Shown here: in pieces, positions 43,301 to 55,840 of the stretch
Position numbering within the stretch: position 1 is the stretch's first letter
Layout of the letters: each line of letters starts with the position of its first letter
From: Haliclona indistincta
Lineage: Eukaryota; Porifera; Demospongiae; Haplosclerida; Chalinidae
Assembly: GCA_964017065.1 (NCBI GenBank)
Contig: OZ024784.1
Coordinates: 9,219,152 to 9,283,151, forward strand
Direction: 5' to 3'
DNA length: 64,000 nucleotides
Notes under the pieces: generated by a model
The model's database searches: none
Seen by the model: the letters and a program-made list of their open reading frames with translations, nothing else
What the model was told of the DNA's origin: nothing
Program-made: the position numbers and the translations under genes

Positions 43301-45668
43301 AGGAGGAAGGAGAAGAGACTTGCTTGAGCCAGGAGCAGGAAGGATTGCTTTGCCCGGTACAGAATACACTTAATGTTCGCTGAGGATCAATGAAAGGAAG
43401 AGGAAGGCGAGGCACGTGATGAAGACGCTCTTGGTGACTAATGGTAGAATGAGGAGGGCGGAGACGAACACGTTGCTGGATAGATGGGTCCGACTGAGTC
43501 ATGAGCAACTGAAGACAATCAGTAACTACATTGATACATTACTAAAATGACTCACTCGATGAATGTTAATGTAGTCCTTGACATTTGCAAGCTGTTGAGC
43601 AGCATTCTGTTGGCTATCATGAGAAAGAAGCTCGCGTAGCATATCCTTCATCTCAGATAATTGACCAAGATTATAACAGATACGAGACAACGAATATTGG
43701 GCAAAGTCCTGCAGATGAAAGTGTCTATAAATGTACTTCTCCTCTGTTACCTCTCTTACCTCTGCTACTGTCCAACCATTACCCTGATACAACTGCAGAG
43801 CTTGCTTAAAACTTCTTGCAGCATGAGCTTTCTATAGAATAATGTGGGCAATTGATACACTAACCAAACATACACACACACACCTGAGAGGCGCGGCTGT
43901 AATGGTGAGCAGATAGGATAAGATGAAACAAGTATTTGCGTGTCATAGATGCCTTTAGGAATGCATGAGCAGCTTGCTCTAAGCACAGAGCACTGCGAAG
44001 ATCAGCATCCTAGCAGAGAAACATACACACACATGGTCTAGCGGAGATGCAGTCAAGCATTCCTTACATCAGCTATCATTTTGATATAGTACTGTGATAG
44101 ATCTTTGTATTGCCTTCTCTCCTTCAGTACCTCACACAGGAGGAACAAAGGTCGTGTCGCCAGAACAGGCTTCCTGTAAAGAAAGATTATCATTTGTAGG
44201 TGTACTGTACATACACTGTATAAAGAAATTGCATATGCACTATTGGATGTGTGTGTGTACACACTTGATATGGTTATTGTAGACACCAATTGCCTCATCC
44301 AAATATGACTGAACTTCGCGACGAGAAGATCCCATCATCTGAACTGATACAGCAACCATTTCCTGACAAAAGAAACAAGTCATGTGATCAACAAGCAGCA
44401 GGTGGTGGTGTTCACTCACTGAAGCACCAGCGTAATGGAGTAACCATGAATCCTTTCCCTGTAAGTCTCTCTTCAGAGTAAGGTGGGTCTGCATAGCTAG
44501 ATCATAGTTCTGCAGTAGGATAGCCATGTCTCCAACTTGACGCATCAGCCAATCCACAGATTCAGTGTCTAGGCTATTTGAGTGAGATGAATAAATGCAC
44601 TACACTCTACAGTAGTATAATACACAAACCTTCCATCATGATTATTAGAAGGACCAGTTCCAGTAGTGAACATAGCACCTCCTCCCAATTGTCGGAAAAA
44701 TGATGACATTTTGCGACTCACAGAACGTTTCTTTTGAACCTGTAAAAGGTAGACAAAGAAAGAGAGAGTAGAAGCTAAACTAATAGTGTATGAACTCACA
44801 GATTCATTCAATTTCCTCAGCACGGCTTCAAGGTGAGGAAGAAGACGAGAAATAAACTCTTTCACCAGGTTACGAAGATTCTGTTGGTCCTGTAGACTCA
44901 TGTACTGGCCTACCATCTCTCTTCCACCAGTCTCACTAAGAGTGCTGTCCTCAGCTTGTGTCAATGGATCTTGACCAAACTCTACGCTAATGCTCGTACT
45001 GCTGCTGGATTTATCCTCATCCTCTCTCTCTTTCTCAGTTGTTATACTAGCCTCTGCTCTGACCTCTGATAATGGCGGTTCGAGTGTGCTTGGATAAGAG
45101 GGGGTGTGGTTTGTGGGAGGTGCCCTTGGTGAGGATCGTGGTGATGAATGTGGCGAGGGCTTTGGTGAGTTTCTTAATTGGTTAGGAGAGGATGAGGGTG
45201 TGAGGGAGGAGGTGTAAGGAGAGAGAGAAGACTTGCTCTTGTTTTTCTTTCGTCTTAGCTTCAGCTTCATTGGGAAATCTGTTTCCTCCTGAACAATGGA
45301 CCAAATTACAGACAACACTGACGTAACTGTTACCAGGTGGTGATGATACAAGTACAATAAGATAATTGTTTCACTATAACTTTTTGATTTAAAATTGATT
45401 CAATTTCATAATACCTAGCTAGGTCCAGGTCACACAGCTAATTTTGTCACCCTTCAGTTCTACTATGATAATGCTATCTCTCACCTCTCCAATTGCAGAC
45501 AAAGGAGGAATCTGCAGAAATTGTGACCAAGGTTCAGGCACACTGCTGTCACTAGCACTGTCAGGATCACGAGAATTGATATGCAAGAAGAAGCTGTTGC
45601 CAGCACCATAGGTGGCCTTCATCTGTTCATAGCACTCTTGAGCACTACAGAGAAGAGAAGAGAAGAGA

Positions 45669-45738
<70 letters not shown>

Positions 45739-47875
45739 AAAGATACAGCTTGTGCATTATGTACCAAGCAAACTGAAACTGATCATAATCACAACTAAAA
45801 TGTCCCTCACAATTCCAAGAATGTGATAACAGACTTTCACTAGCATAAAATTGCTAACAGAGATGTTCATAAATTTAAGTTACCACATATACAGTTCTGT
45901 GCTCTAATTAGCCACTAACAAGTAATTAAAACACCAAAGAGCCTTCATAAGAATCTTCACTTGAACCATAGATAAATACCCCATGTACAAGATTGGCAAC
46001 TAGGGAATTTTTGCACATTAGCGTGGACACTCAGTGTTCGGGCTGAATTTCTCTGAACTTGATATTCCTTGTCTACGTCGTTAATTTTAGTCAAAATTGT
46101 ACAAAACTAGCGCACTTGGCCATGCTTGTGGTTGCAGTACTCAAAGACTAAGATAGCTATACTCATCATAGTACTGCTTCCGAACGCGCAAAGAACCAGG
46201 CTTTCCAACTGTATAAGTAGAACCGAGCACAGAAGTATACTCGGACAGTTACAGTCCCATAGAAACAGCATATCTACGACCTCGGCCACGCCATAAAACC
46301 AAGTAAAGCGCTCCTCAAACTACCTTCAACAGCTAACATGGCTGCTATCCTATCGCACTGATGCCACATGGTTATCCTAGCCATGTTTTACTTAGATAGC
46401 TGTCTTCCTAGGAGACTTCTAGTCCCATACTAAGCTATGGAATCGGCGACTGGGCAATTCTGCTGCAAAGAAACCTCCAGCACAATCACACCAAACAATC
46501 GCTGGCATATCTATCAACGTTCTCTGAGCTTCTCTCCAGCAAAAGTGTTCCAGGGTGCCTGAAATAGCCATATTTTTCCTCTTTGGTGGCGATCTAACTG
46601 GAGGTCAAAACCTGCATAGGCGCTAATAACCCAAACGATGACTGCCCGCGTGGAAATGTATTAGCGTGAGCAGTTGCCAATCTGCACATGGGGTATTTAT
46701 CTATGCTTGAACCAGCCATCACTACACCGCACAGGCATGTGAGTAAGACCTCACAAAAAGCTTGTACCATGTACCATGTTATGGTACACCTATTTTGGTC
46801 TTTTTATACACAGTGCAAATTTACAAAACACAATCTGAATCAAATCCATTTGGAGGCGGATTGGGATTAATAATTAGGTGATTGCACATTCAGTGTGAAC
46901 TATATTCGATCCAGTTCATCAAATGCACATTGAGTGCCCAGTGTGGCTTTACGATAATAACATTTCACCAAAACACAGGTGCCATTTTGAGCACATGAAA
47001 GGGACAATAAAACTTAACTCTTGCCTTTTGTACTATACTTACTGTTGCATGCTAGCCTCCTGGTTATCATGGAGTAGGATATGATAATAGAAGAGATGGT
47101 GGGAAGATATCCAGAATGGGTACTTGGCTTGCTCAGCCTCCTTCTGTGCTTTATGCAAATTACTGAATACATCCATTGGTTTAGGCTGACGAGTGGACAC
47201 GACTAGCATTACTGGAAAGAAGTGAGATACAACACGTCACATTATTATTATAACTATCAAACAGACCTGCCATGTAATAACGAAAGAACTCATGCTCTAA
47301 TACTGACATATTCTCAATGCACTTTTCACGATAGTGATCAAACCAGGGAGCAGTAGCTACAGGAGAAAGACAATGACACAATAGCTAGTACAGTTCATCT
47401 CATCATGAGAAAGTAAATCTCACCATTTGTGGTCACATTCCCATACTCAGCTCTGGGACCAGTTCCAGTATCAGACCATCGCACAACAGAACTCAGCAAC
47501 TGGTGTAGTTTGACCTCGGCCATCGGCTCCGAGTTTGGTTCAGACAGTCTTACTCTGACATCTCTCACAGTGTAGGGATGACCTAGGTGATCCCTGAGCT
47601 GGTCTGAGGAACAAAAGAAACAAACTCTGATTACATAATTTACATATCCACTAATTAATAGTAAATAGCAGGTATAAATTGTCTTCACCCCCACCGATCA
47701 TTACTCACTCTCGCTGGAAAGTTGACTAAAAGGACGAAGCAGTTCACAGAAACTGACACAGTTTTTCTGACAAATATCCTCCACATCAGAGGAGCAGCGG
47801 ACAGCCACTTGCAGACCATACAAGTTTTTAATGAAGACAGGAAACTTCTGCAGCGATTCAGTCATAGTTCTAGCT
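40371..47875 (-). CDS. TRAPPC8: TRAPPC8 (Trs85) subunit of TRAPPIII
   Basis: Many exons. The first are 47875-47709, 47603-47424, about 47357-47268 and about 47212-47041; the last runs from about 40605 to the stop at 40371. Known role: TRAPPIII-specific subunit acting in ER-Golgi traffic and autophagy. Matches to human include ELLRPFSQLSSE; ATAPWFDHYREKCIE; LEHEFFRYYMA; ECYEQMKATYG and EPWSQFLQ; LVKEFISRLLPHLEAVLRKLN; YKDLSQYYIKM; LSRICYNLGQLSEMKDMLREL; the beta-sandwich segment VVVSFSVRNPLAIPL; and CQGSRLNNTKTE. It ends YISIEQLL. The ATG at 47875 aligns with the human start region. An intron at about 45650-47040 contains a transposon, and a (CT)n tract forms its 3' splice-site pyrimidine tract. 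It is head to head with VAP. Confidence 0.9.
45650..45736. repeat. (GA)n microsatellite acting as a pyrimidine tract
   Basis: Four GAAGA-type units followed by about thirty GA units. On the minus strand this is (CT)n ending ttctctgtag, directly before the TRAPPC8 exon that encodes AQECYEQMKATYG. Confidence 0.95.
45967..46705. mobile_element. MITE family CATAGATAAATAC, copy 2, 739 bp, 7-bp duplication
   Basis: Both ends read CATAGATAAATACCCCATGT (right end on the opposite strand), continuing to a shared gattggcaact. Target duplication cttgaac lies at 45960-45966 and 46706-46712. It has similar terminal sequence and duplication length to the element at 23299-24246. It lies in a TRAPPC8 intron and has no transposase. 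Confidence 0.85.
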
Positions 47876-48751
47876 CAATCACGACAGCAGCAGCAGCACA
47901 GGTAGTGTTGTCAAGAGTACAGCATGCATACCATGCCCGTGATCAATATCACCAGGAAGAAAAGATAGATGGTGTCAAACAGATCTATGTCTCTGGTCGT
48001 GTTTGAGATCAATGGAAGTAGACTATTATTGATCAGTTTCCCCGCCCAAAATGAGTTGAAGTAGAAAAGAGGATCTTGTAATCACGACTTCGACACTCCC
48101 GTTTCACTTGTCTACAGCTACAATGACTCTTCAGTACTCGCCTTGGCTCATTTGAACAGCTCTCGGAGCAAGGTGGGTGGGTTACCACACGTGAATGGAC
48201 GATCAACTGTGCTGACACAAACCTTTCAAAAATATTGGTCAATTCTTCAAAATTATGAACGGCCATTGAGCACGTGATCTATCACGTGCTAACGCATGAC
48301 AAGGAGGACACCAAGCTAGGGCGTTTGGAGATATTCCGCCACAGTCCACCACTGCCCCACGCAAGCAACAGACAGAAGGTTCCTTTCAGCTTGGTGAAAT
48401 ACTACAGCGTGAGGTGAAAAGCAAGCAAGTGAGAGAGTAGAAGAGAGAGAGTCAATTGTGACGTGGGGGATGGGCTTTGATTACTCGCTCCAATGGTGAC
48501 CGTGTAGTGTATTGGGTTGAGCTCATATCTCACTTGTAATGCGTTGGTGTAGTAACAAGACGTGTATACTGATTGTGAACTGCTGGATACACTGTTGTTG
48601 CATAGTGCAACCATTCATGGCGCAAACTTATTGTGATTCATAAAAGTGTACGCTATGCAGATTTCTCTTGTGTTCAATCTTGGTGTTTATCAGACTTAGA
48701 AAACATTTTCTTGTGTTTGATCTTTAGGGAGCAGTGAGGAGCAGAGTCATC
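47876..48751. promoter_or_regulatory. Divergent region of TRAPPC8 and VAP
   Basis: 876 bp between start codons. A tttgatctttag before 48729 looks like a 3' splice site, so VAP probably has a 5' UTR intron here. A 78-codon minus-strand frame (48266-48033, beginning MAVHNFEELTN) has no relative I recognise and may be a TRAPPC8 5' UTR exon or chance. Confidence 0.45.
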
Positions 48752-51700
48752 ATGGCAAAACAGGCACAAATTCTTCAGCTAACTCCTCCTAATGAGCTCA
48801 CATTTACCGGTACAGTGCTGACACATGTGTATAATCAACTGACGTAGCTAGTGATATAATGGTTGTTGGGTGATGCTAGCACAGCTTTGTTTAGGAGCAC
48901 TGATACTGTGTTGTGACTGTGTGTGTCTTAACTTCCTTGCTTGGGAGTCTAAAGAGCCAATTCTCACTATTTTCTTTCTTTATTATACTTGTATTTTCTC
49001 TAGGCCCGTTTGAAGAAGTAGTAACTGCTACACTAACCTTGGAAAACCCTTCCAATGAGAAGGTCGGTTTCAAGGTGAAAACAACAGCACCGAAGCAATA
49101 CTGTGTGCGTCCTAACAGTGGTGTCATAGACCCATCAGGACAACAAACTGTCTCAGGTAGGGGGACCACCTTGCTGCATGTCATTAGTGATTATATTGAT
49201 TCAGTGCAATGTGGCATTGAGCCAAGTTTGACTTCCTCTCTCTACCAGCTTCATAACTGGTATACAATTGTATCATTGTTTCTCCAACAGCTACTACAGC
49301 GCTTTCAAAGATGTTGCATAGAAATGTCAAGACCAGAAATAAACGTTGACCAATCAAATTCACTTTAGGTCATGTGTATTACGGTGGTAAGCAATTGTTG
49401 TGCGTTTGATTGGTCAACGTCATACTTCCGGTCTTGACGTTTCTATGCAAGATCTTCGAAAACCGCTTTATAGTGCCAAGTAGCAAAAAATAGCTACTGG
49501 ATGTGCTATTGTGTAACTAACTGAATAGTCTTGAACTTCAAGTCGTGTGACTCTTAGTTGTGCTTGGGGCAGCCAGAGTTTAGAAGTTGACCTTGACTTG
49601 ATAACTGTGTTGCAGTTGCAATTTGTAATTGATGAGCAATACTTTGCGGGGTACTAGAATTTAGCACATGTGCAAGATCTACATGTACAGGAATGCAAAC
49701 TATCGCCATTGGTCCATGCAGCGCAGTAAGTAGTAGTAAGACAATCAGTAGTGGTCCAGTTGAGAACGAGTCGTCTCTGTACAGCTGGATAGCAAGGCTT
49801 TTATTGTCAGCTAAGTTAAGGGGACCCACTTCATTGTTGTATACTACTTGTCAAGCAACTCTAGTACCTCCTCGACAGCTTTTTCTCAACTGCACCTCCA
49901 CTGATTGCTTTGCTGTTTACTGCACTATATGCGCCAATGGCGGTATTGCCAAGTTCTAATACTACTGATAACACTGGGTGCTAAAATAAAATTATCCAAA
50001 CTTGTTCTAAAATATACATCATTAATTTTAAACACTTTGAATATGACGTACAATTCCTATTCCTGTTTATTGTATTGGTATTACAACATGTACATGATCT
50101 CATTTGGCAAAAGATGATATCTCTAAGAGACACTCCAGATCTTTGCTTTCTCAAAATTTTAACCATCGAAGATTGATCAGACAATTTTTCTAATCATACC
50201 TTTAGCAGGGTTGACATTATTAACGGACGTTTCCTGAAACTGAAATTATACCCATGAAAACTGTTCCTCGTTTCAGCAACCCCAGTGCTGTCCTGAATGT
50301 AACAACTATAAAACCTTCACTGAAGCAAGTATTCAGTGAAACAGAATCACATGAACCAGTCAGGGTATCGAAGGAGAGCTCAACTACATTGTAACATTAG
50401 TAAATTATGACGTACCTACGTTTTGATTATTTTTGTGTCACGATAGTGATTGTGATTTTGACGCTGATCTGGCATTTTCAATGGCTCGTAGTATTTTCCT
50501 TTTTTAAAAGCATAACCTAAATGTTTTGTATAAGTCATATACAATACTTCTGGTCTAGCCTGGAATTTGCACAAAGGATAACATAGCACAAAAAGCACAT
50601 GGCTCATAAGCTCCTGGTGAAGCAACATACATGTTTTAATCACACTTGACTTTGAACACTTTAACTGTAAAAGTTTTTTATTAGATATGCTATTGAAGAC
50701 AGAAAAATTTTTTTAAATAATAAGAAATTAATAATTTTATTATGTACTCCAATGTCAAAATGGAAGGGAAATCCTAAAAGATTTCGTTGGTACTGGATAA
50801 TTCACAAAAAAATTATGATAAAAATTAACATGTGACAATTATGGAATTTTCAGAGTAATGGCGACTATAGTCCACTATAAATATTAACCTTCTTTTGACC
50901 AGACAAACTAACGCTGTGATCGCTGATTAGACACAAGATCAACGCATGCACAAGCTTGCTGTCAATCATGAGTGCTGTTAGCCATCCCCGTTTGGTTGCT
51001 GAATAATAATTATTGCAGCTCTAGCACAAAACTCACACCATAGGTTTAAATAATTCAGAACATAAGAGGTTACTGTTTCAGTCAGTAGTGATCAGGTTAA
51101 AGCAAAATTTCACACAAAGCGTACGTCCTTTTTGAGGAGGATATCAACTGGCAATAGACGATAATTGATGAAAACTCGTACTTAACTGGCACTGTCAGGT
51201 ATTTGTGGCAGTTGGTTGCCTGAGCTTAGTGTATTGCTCACATTAATTATTTATAGTAGCGTGGTGATGGCGATTATTTTCCGATTCTGTTGTTCACATT
51301 TTTGTAAATCTGATGCATGGTCCTGTATTGTGTACCAGATCTAACCATGCGCCAAGCGTATGGGGACAAGGCTAAGGGTTAATGAAATAGTGCTAGGTTT
51401 CAAGACACAATGTAATTGAACGAAACGCTTTGTTCTAAATCAAGTTTTTGTCAGTTTGCTATGCTAGTGTGTAGCTTCCTCCATACATGTACATGTACCA
51501 GGCTTTGTAGCAAGAGCAACACAAGTCACAACGCAAATCACCATGTGACTGTGAATCTTCTCTAGTTAGTTATTTTACTGTTTGTACCTCACATTCAGCC
51601 AAGCTGTTATCAACATTAGCGTATGGTCAATAGTATTTATGTGTTTGGTTATTATTTTCCTGAAGTGTCTCATGTACACATGTCTGCTGTGACTACTATA

Positions 51701-54700
51701 AATAATAGTTAGACAACGCATCCGAGGATCTACATCATGTAGATCCTCAGATGCGCTGTCTAACTAGTATTTATGGAGTAGTCACAACAGACATGTGTAC
51801 ATGAGACACTGCAGGGAAAATGTATTGTTAGGTTGCATAGCCGCGTGACGGGATTCCATTATGAGGTCGCGGGATTCCATTATAAGCTATAGAGGCCCCG
51901 CAACGTGATTGGTCAACATCGCTTAGCTGTGGTCTAATATTACTAAGAGATGTCGAGGTGGTACTGGCTACATGTTGAGGTTGCTTGTCATCGCCAAAAT
52001 AAATAATATTAATGGTGCGTACAATAAGTTACTACATGTAGTTTTCTGAAACCAGTATTGTTTATATAATTGTCTGAATTAATAATCTATAGTATGCGTG
52101 CATGTACTTTCTGACCAGTTGGTAACAGGTCACTGGTGTGTTGTTGCAACCACAGATTTGAAGTTATTGTTATTGTCAGCTGACAGAGCAACATAATTAT
52201 GGGCTCAAGTAGATATTGGGGTAACGCAATGTCACCTTACATCAGTATATTCATAACACTAACATTGTAATCCTCTCTTGTCACATTCCAATCCTCGTAA
52301 CGATGCATTGTAGCGCTTGAACTCACTGAGCTTCTCCAGTAATGTAGTACGCACTAAGCAGTTCTTATTATGTGTCTGGATAAAACCATGTCCATTCCTT
52401 CCTGTCCAGTAATGCTACAACCAATGGAGGAAGCTGGAAAGGCTGAGCGTTCCAAGCACAAGTTCATGGTCCAGTCTATGTTTATAACTGGAGATGTTTT
52501 ACCTGATAATCTAGATGCAGCCGTAAGTCTTATTCGATCTCTTGTCTACTCTTCTCATTGTCACACCAGATGAAGCAAGCTGCTAAGACAGCTCTCATGG
52601 ACTCCAAGCTCAAGTGTGTCTTCATCGATGAACCAGAGTCCCATGATCTGACCACAAATGGAGAGGTAACACTGACACACACATGTGCAAGGAGAGATAA
52701 AGGCACCATACACATACTGTGCTACATGCATGTTCTAAGTGTTGTTTGTCATGTCTGAGCAGTAAAATTATTATGACAAGTTTGCTGCAAAGATACCCCA
52801 AACAGTACAGTCATGTTTTGGATTTTTGAAGCTCATACTGTAGTTTGCTGTGTTTTTACAGACTGAGGCAAAGACAGTTGTGGCAGCTGCATTTAGAAGC
52901 ACATCAGATGAGAGTCCTGAAACATTCAAGAGTACAGCATCCATTCCACAAGTCACACCTGAGAAGGAGTTAACAGAGGTGATACTTTAATGTACCACCA
53001 TCATAGCAAAGTGTTACTCTCACCTTATGTAGGCTCCACTGCCCTCCTCTCAGCCTACTGCTGGCTCCACACCAGCACACACAGGCACATCGGTGAGTTG
53101 TAGTAGTATCCATTATCATGTGATAATCATGTGCTGGTCTGTCTTTGTAGAGTAATGTTGAGATAGCTAAAATGACCTCAGTAAGTATTATCACTCTAGT
53201 TTTGTTGTATTAACTAATGTTTGCTACTATAGGAGTCTAACGTGCTAAGAGAGAGAATCAAGAAATTATCTGATGAAAATCTTCAACTAAAAGTGAGTAG
53301 TCTATTATCTTGTGTATTTAATGAATTGTAATTGGCTGAATGAACAGCCTAACTATAATAAAACATTGCTGCAACATGTATAATGATTTTTTGGGTACTG
53401 CATGTTTTAGAAATTTGCAAGACAAACTGACAGTTTAGAGCAAGTCAAATTTTCGTCAAAATAATTCAATAACTAAAGGGTTAAACAAAGTGCATCCGTC
53501 TGATCATGTCCACAAACAATAGTGTCTGATGCTTGTAGTCCGTGGGCTTTATGTCACCTATAATATTGTCGTTGGGGCTAAACAAACTATCATTGCCCGT
53601 AAATTAGTTATGAAAAGAATTTAATATCATTAATTTTGGTCTTAATAATTATACATGGTTTGGACAGACCGTTTTTTAGCAACAAAATTTTTTTGCCCTA
53701 CCCTGACTTCGGTATGAACTCTCACCTCGTTCAGAAACAATTAAACATCGATATTACGCCCATTTTCACATAAATTTCACTCAAGCTCACTTACTGTGGT
53801 TACACCCCTTTGGGGCCAGGCTCCACGTTCAGTGATGAGACTCGACCAGGCAACAGAGCAGCGATGTAACATTACCTACCTATCGTAGGTCTAACTATTC
53901 TAGCCAAGTCTCTAGGGAGCAGTTTCTTGGTTATAGCACTGCTATCTAGCTTCTCAGACCTGCTCGAATCTGTATTGCAGCCCTTGGCTAATGTACATCA
54001 TAATTGATTTTGAATGAGGTGAGATTTCATACCGAAGTCATCTATAACAAGAACCTGATATTCATAGTAGACTTTGTGAGTTAAGGTGGCGGGATACCGT
54101 TTTAATGAGATTCATGACTTTACAAATGGCTATTTCTTTTTTAGCCAAGTCTATCTGTGCAGACGGAGTTGCAGTGTGCGCTTTGTTTGTCTATAGATAG
54201 GCATTGACAGGGTTTCATACAGGATTTTTTGCCAGGGGGGAAACACAACAGCAGGGGGTCTGGGGGGCTGTGCCCCCCAGACGCTTACGGGTATATACAC
54301 TATTAGATAACTTTCGTTGCCATTTTCTGATAGTTAGATACAGCCACAATTATAGGCTACAAGAACCTAGGGGATCAATGTGAGTAAGGTGTTATCATTC
54401 AATATAATTTTGTGAAATTTCAGGGGGGGAAATCCCAGGGCACCCCCCCACTGTATGAAACCCTGATTGGTAATAGCAAGTTTCAGCCACGTAGTGTTCG
54501 CCATCACGGAACGACGAGCTCGCCATGAGAAAGACTAAACACGATAGAGTTTTTACAATTTTTCTTTAGTTGTGTGAAAAGTACGAAGCTAAAACTGCTT
54601 CTGCAAGCTCATCTTCCATTCGTGGAGGAGCCTGCGTATCGATTTCGCCGAGCAATGCTCGTACGTGATACAGCAGCTACGTACTACCAGACAGTACAGA

Positions 54701-55219
54701 GTACGCAGCTGTAGTATCGCGTACTAGCATTGCTCGGCGAAATCCATACGCAGGCTCCTCCACGAATGGAAGATGAGCTTGCAGGAGCAGTTTTAGCTTC
54801 GTACTTTTCACACAACTAAAGAAAAATTGTAAAAACTCTATCGTGTTTAGTCTTTCACATGGCGAGCTCGTCGTTCCGTGATGGCGAACACTACGTGGCT
54901 GAAACTTGCTATTATCAATGCCTATCTATAGACAAACAAAGCGCACACTGCAACTCCGTCTGCACAGATAGACTTGGCTAAAAAAGAAATAGCATTTGTA
55001 AAGTCATGAAGCCACCTTAAGTACATCAATTTCTCTCACTCACAGTCTGAGCAAGATCGTTTGAAGCACAAGGTACTGACTGCTCAGTCCGGTGGAGTTA
55101 GAGCTCCTATAAAGAGGGTACATGGATCAGAGGGTGGACCAGGGATATCTCCACTAGCAATTGGTCTCATCCTCATAGCACTGATGCTAGGGTTTATAAT
55201 TGGTGTGTACTTGTCGTGA
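48752..55219 (+). CDS. VAP: VAP (VAMP-associated protein), ER tail-anchored FFAT receptor
   Basis: Nine exons (48752-48809, 49004-49156, 52410-52522, 52570-52665, 52862-52978, 53033-53092, 53151-53180, 53233-53292, 55046-55219) give 286 aa. Known role: ER membrane protein that recruits FFAT-motif proteins to membrane contact sites. The N-terminal MSP domain (about residues 8-125) keeps [17 protein letters not shown], the core of the FFAT-binding face, plus [11 protein letters not shown] and [11 protein letters not shown] Ser/Thr-rich linker, a coiled coil ([16 protein letters not shown]) and a C-terminal membrane segment ([20 protein letters not shown]) follow. Introns 2 (49157-52409) and 8 (53293-55045) are large and filled with repeats; the other introns are short. 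Confidence 0.95.
49293..49474. mobile_element. Foldback MITE, about 180 bp
   Basis: Arms of about 70 bp match as inverted repeats: ttgcatagaaatgtcaagac on the left against ttgcatagaaacgtcaagac on the opposite strand at the right, both reaching gttgaccaatcaaa. It lies in VAP intron 2. Confidence 0.8.
50884..51946. repeat. Dispersed repeat, copy 2, with nested hairpin
   Basis: Its ends match those of the repeat at 35242-35896 in the same orientation (gtcaatcatgagtgc near the left; gggattccattat, repeated, and cttagctgtggtctaa at the right). A 147-bp hairpin (51664-51810) lies inside. Confidence 0.55.
51664..51810. repeat. Near-perfect hairpin, 147 bp
   Basis: The arms start agtgtctcatgtacacatgt and end with its reverse complement; the centre is gatctacatcatgtagatc. 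Foldback MITE in VAP intron 2. Confidence 0.9.
54081..55020. mobile_element. Large foldback element flanked by TTAA, about 940 bp
   Basis: Long arms pair from TTAAGGTGGC at the left to GCCACCTTAA at the right. About 330 bp per arm match almost perfectly once the nested insertion at 54208-54465 and a 20-bp left-arm indel are removed. The centre is at about 54685. TTAA at both ends would fit a piggyBac-type target site. It lies in VAP intron 8. Confidence 0.85.
54208..54465. mobile_element. MITE with CAGGGTTTCATACAG ends nested in a foldback
   Basis: CAGGGTTTCATACAG at the left and its reverse complement at the right. The uninterrupted partner arm reads ggcattgataatagc, giving the empty site directly. 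Flanks attga and attgg suggest a 5-bp duplication with one change. The interior has a G-rich and a C-rich run (caggggggtctgggggg-type). Confidence 0.85.
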
Positions 55220-55840
55220 TAAAGGCGGAGCAGAGGAGGATAAGGAGAGTGTTTGACTGAGCTTGCTAGAGAACTTCTTTGTTGTCTTCTCTGTGCAACT
55301 ATCTCTCTCTATCATTCTCTCTTTAGTGTTGTATAGCTGGCCTTTATAGTTATTAATCATTCTTGTTTGTCTGTGATCTGTTTTGGCCCACATGCCAATA
55401 ATAATGATTATAGTAATAATTATTTTTGTGCATGCAGTTGGTGCATGATCGTTATGCAAGAGCAAGTATAATTATTTCTAGCATGCACACGTTCATGTCT
55501 GAATATCAAACATTGTTCGTTCAGGGATGCATTAAAGCTAATCGATAATAATATTGCACTAGCCTCACATAACCTATGTTTGTCAATGCATAATGTATGA
55601 GACTTGCCCTTCTTGTTTCATTTTGGAGAGTGGGTCAAAGCCAGATGAGACGTGTAAAGTTGACACCGTAGTGCATTGAGTTTTAGTTAGAAGAGTTAGA
55701 ATACTAGTTTGTTTCTTATTAGCTATAAAAGACAATGATTAATTTTGTTTCAAACTTGCTACACACTTAATCAAAAAATACAACGGAAATGAATACCATG
55801 CCAATACTACATACACACTTTAGTTTGAGTTAGTGGTACT
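55220..55840. other. Convergent intergenic region, VAP and DUSP19-like
   Basis: 621 bp of AT-rich sequence between two stop codons. Expected 3' UTRs; nothing else recognised. Confidence 0.45.

Noticed and set aside
48033..48266. 78-codon minus-strand frame beginning MAVHNFEELTN as the true TRAPPC8 N terminus
   Set aside because: The frame at 47875 aligns with the human TRAPPC8 start, and the upstream frame shows no similarity I recognise. It remains a possible 5' UTR exon.
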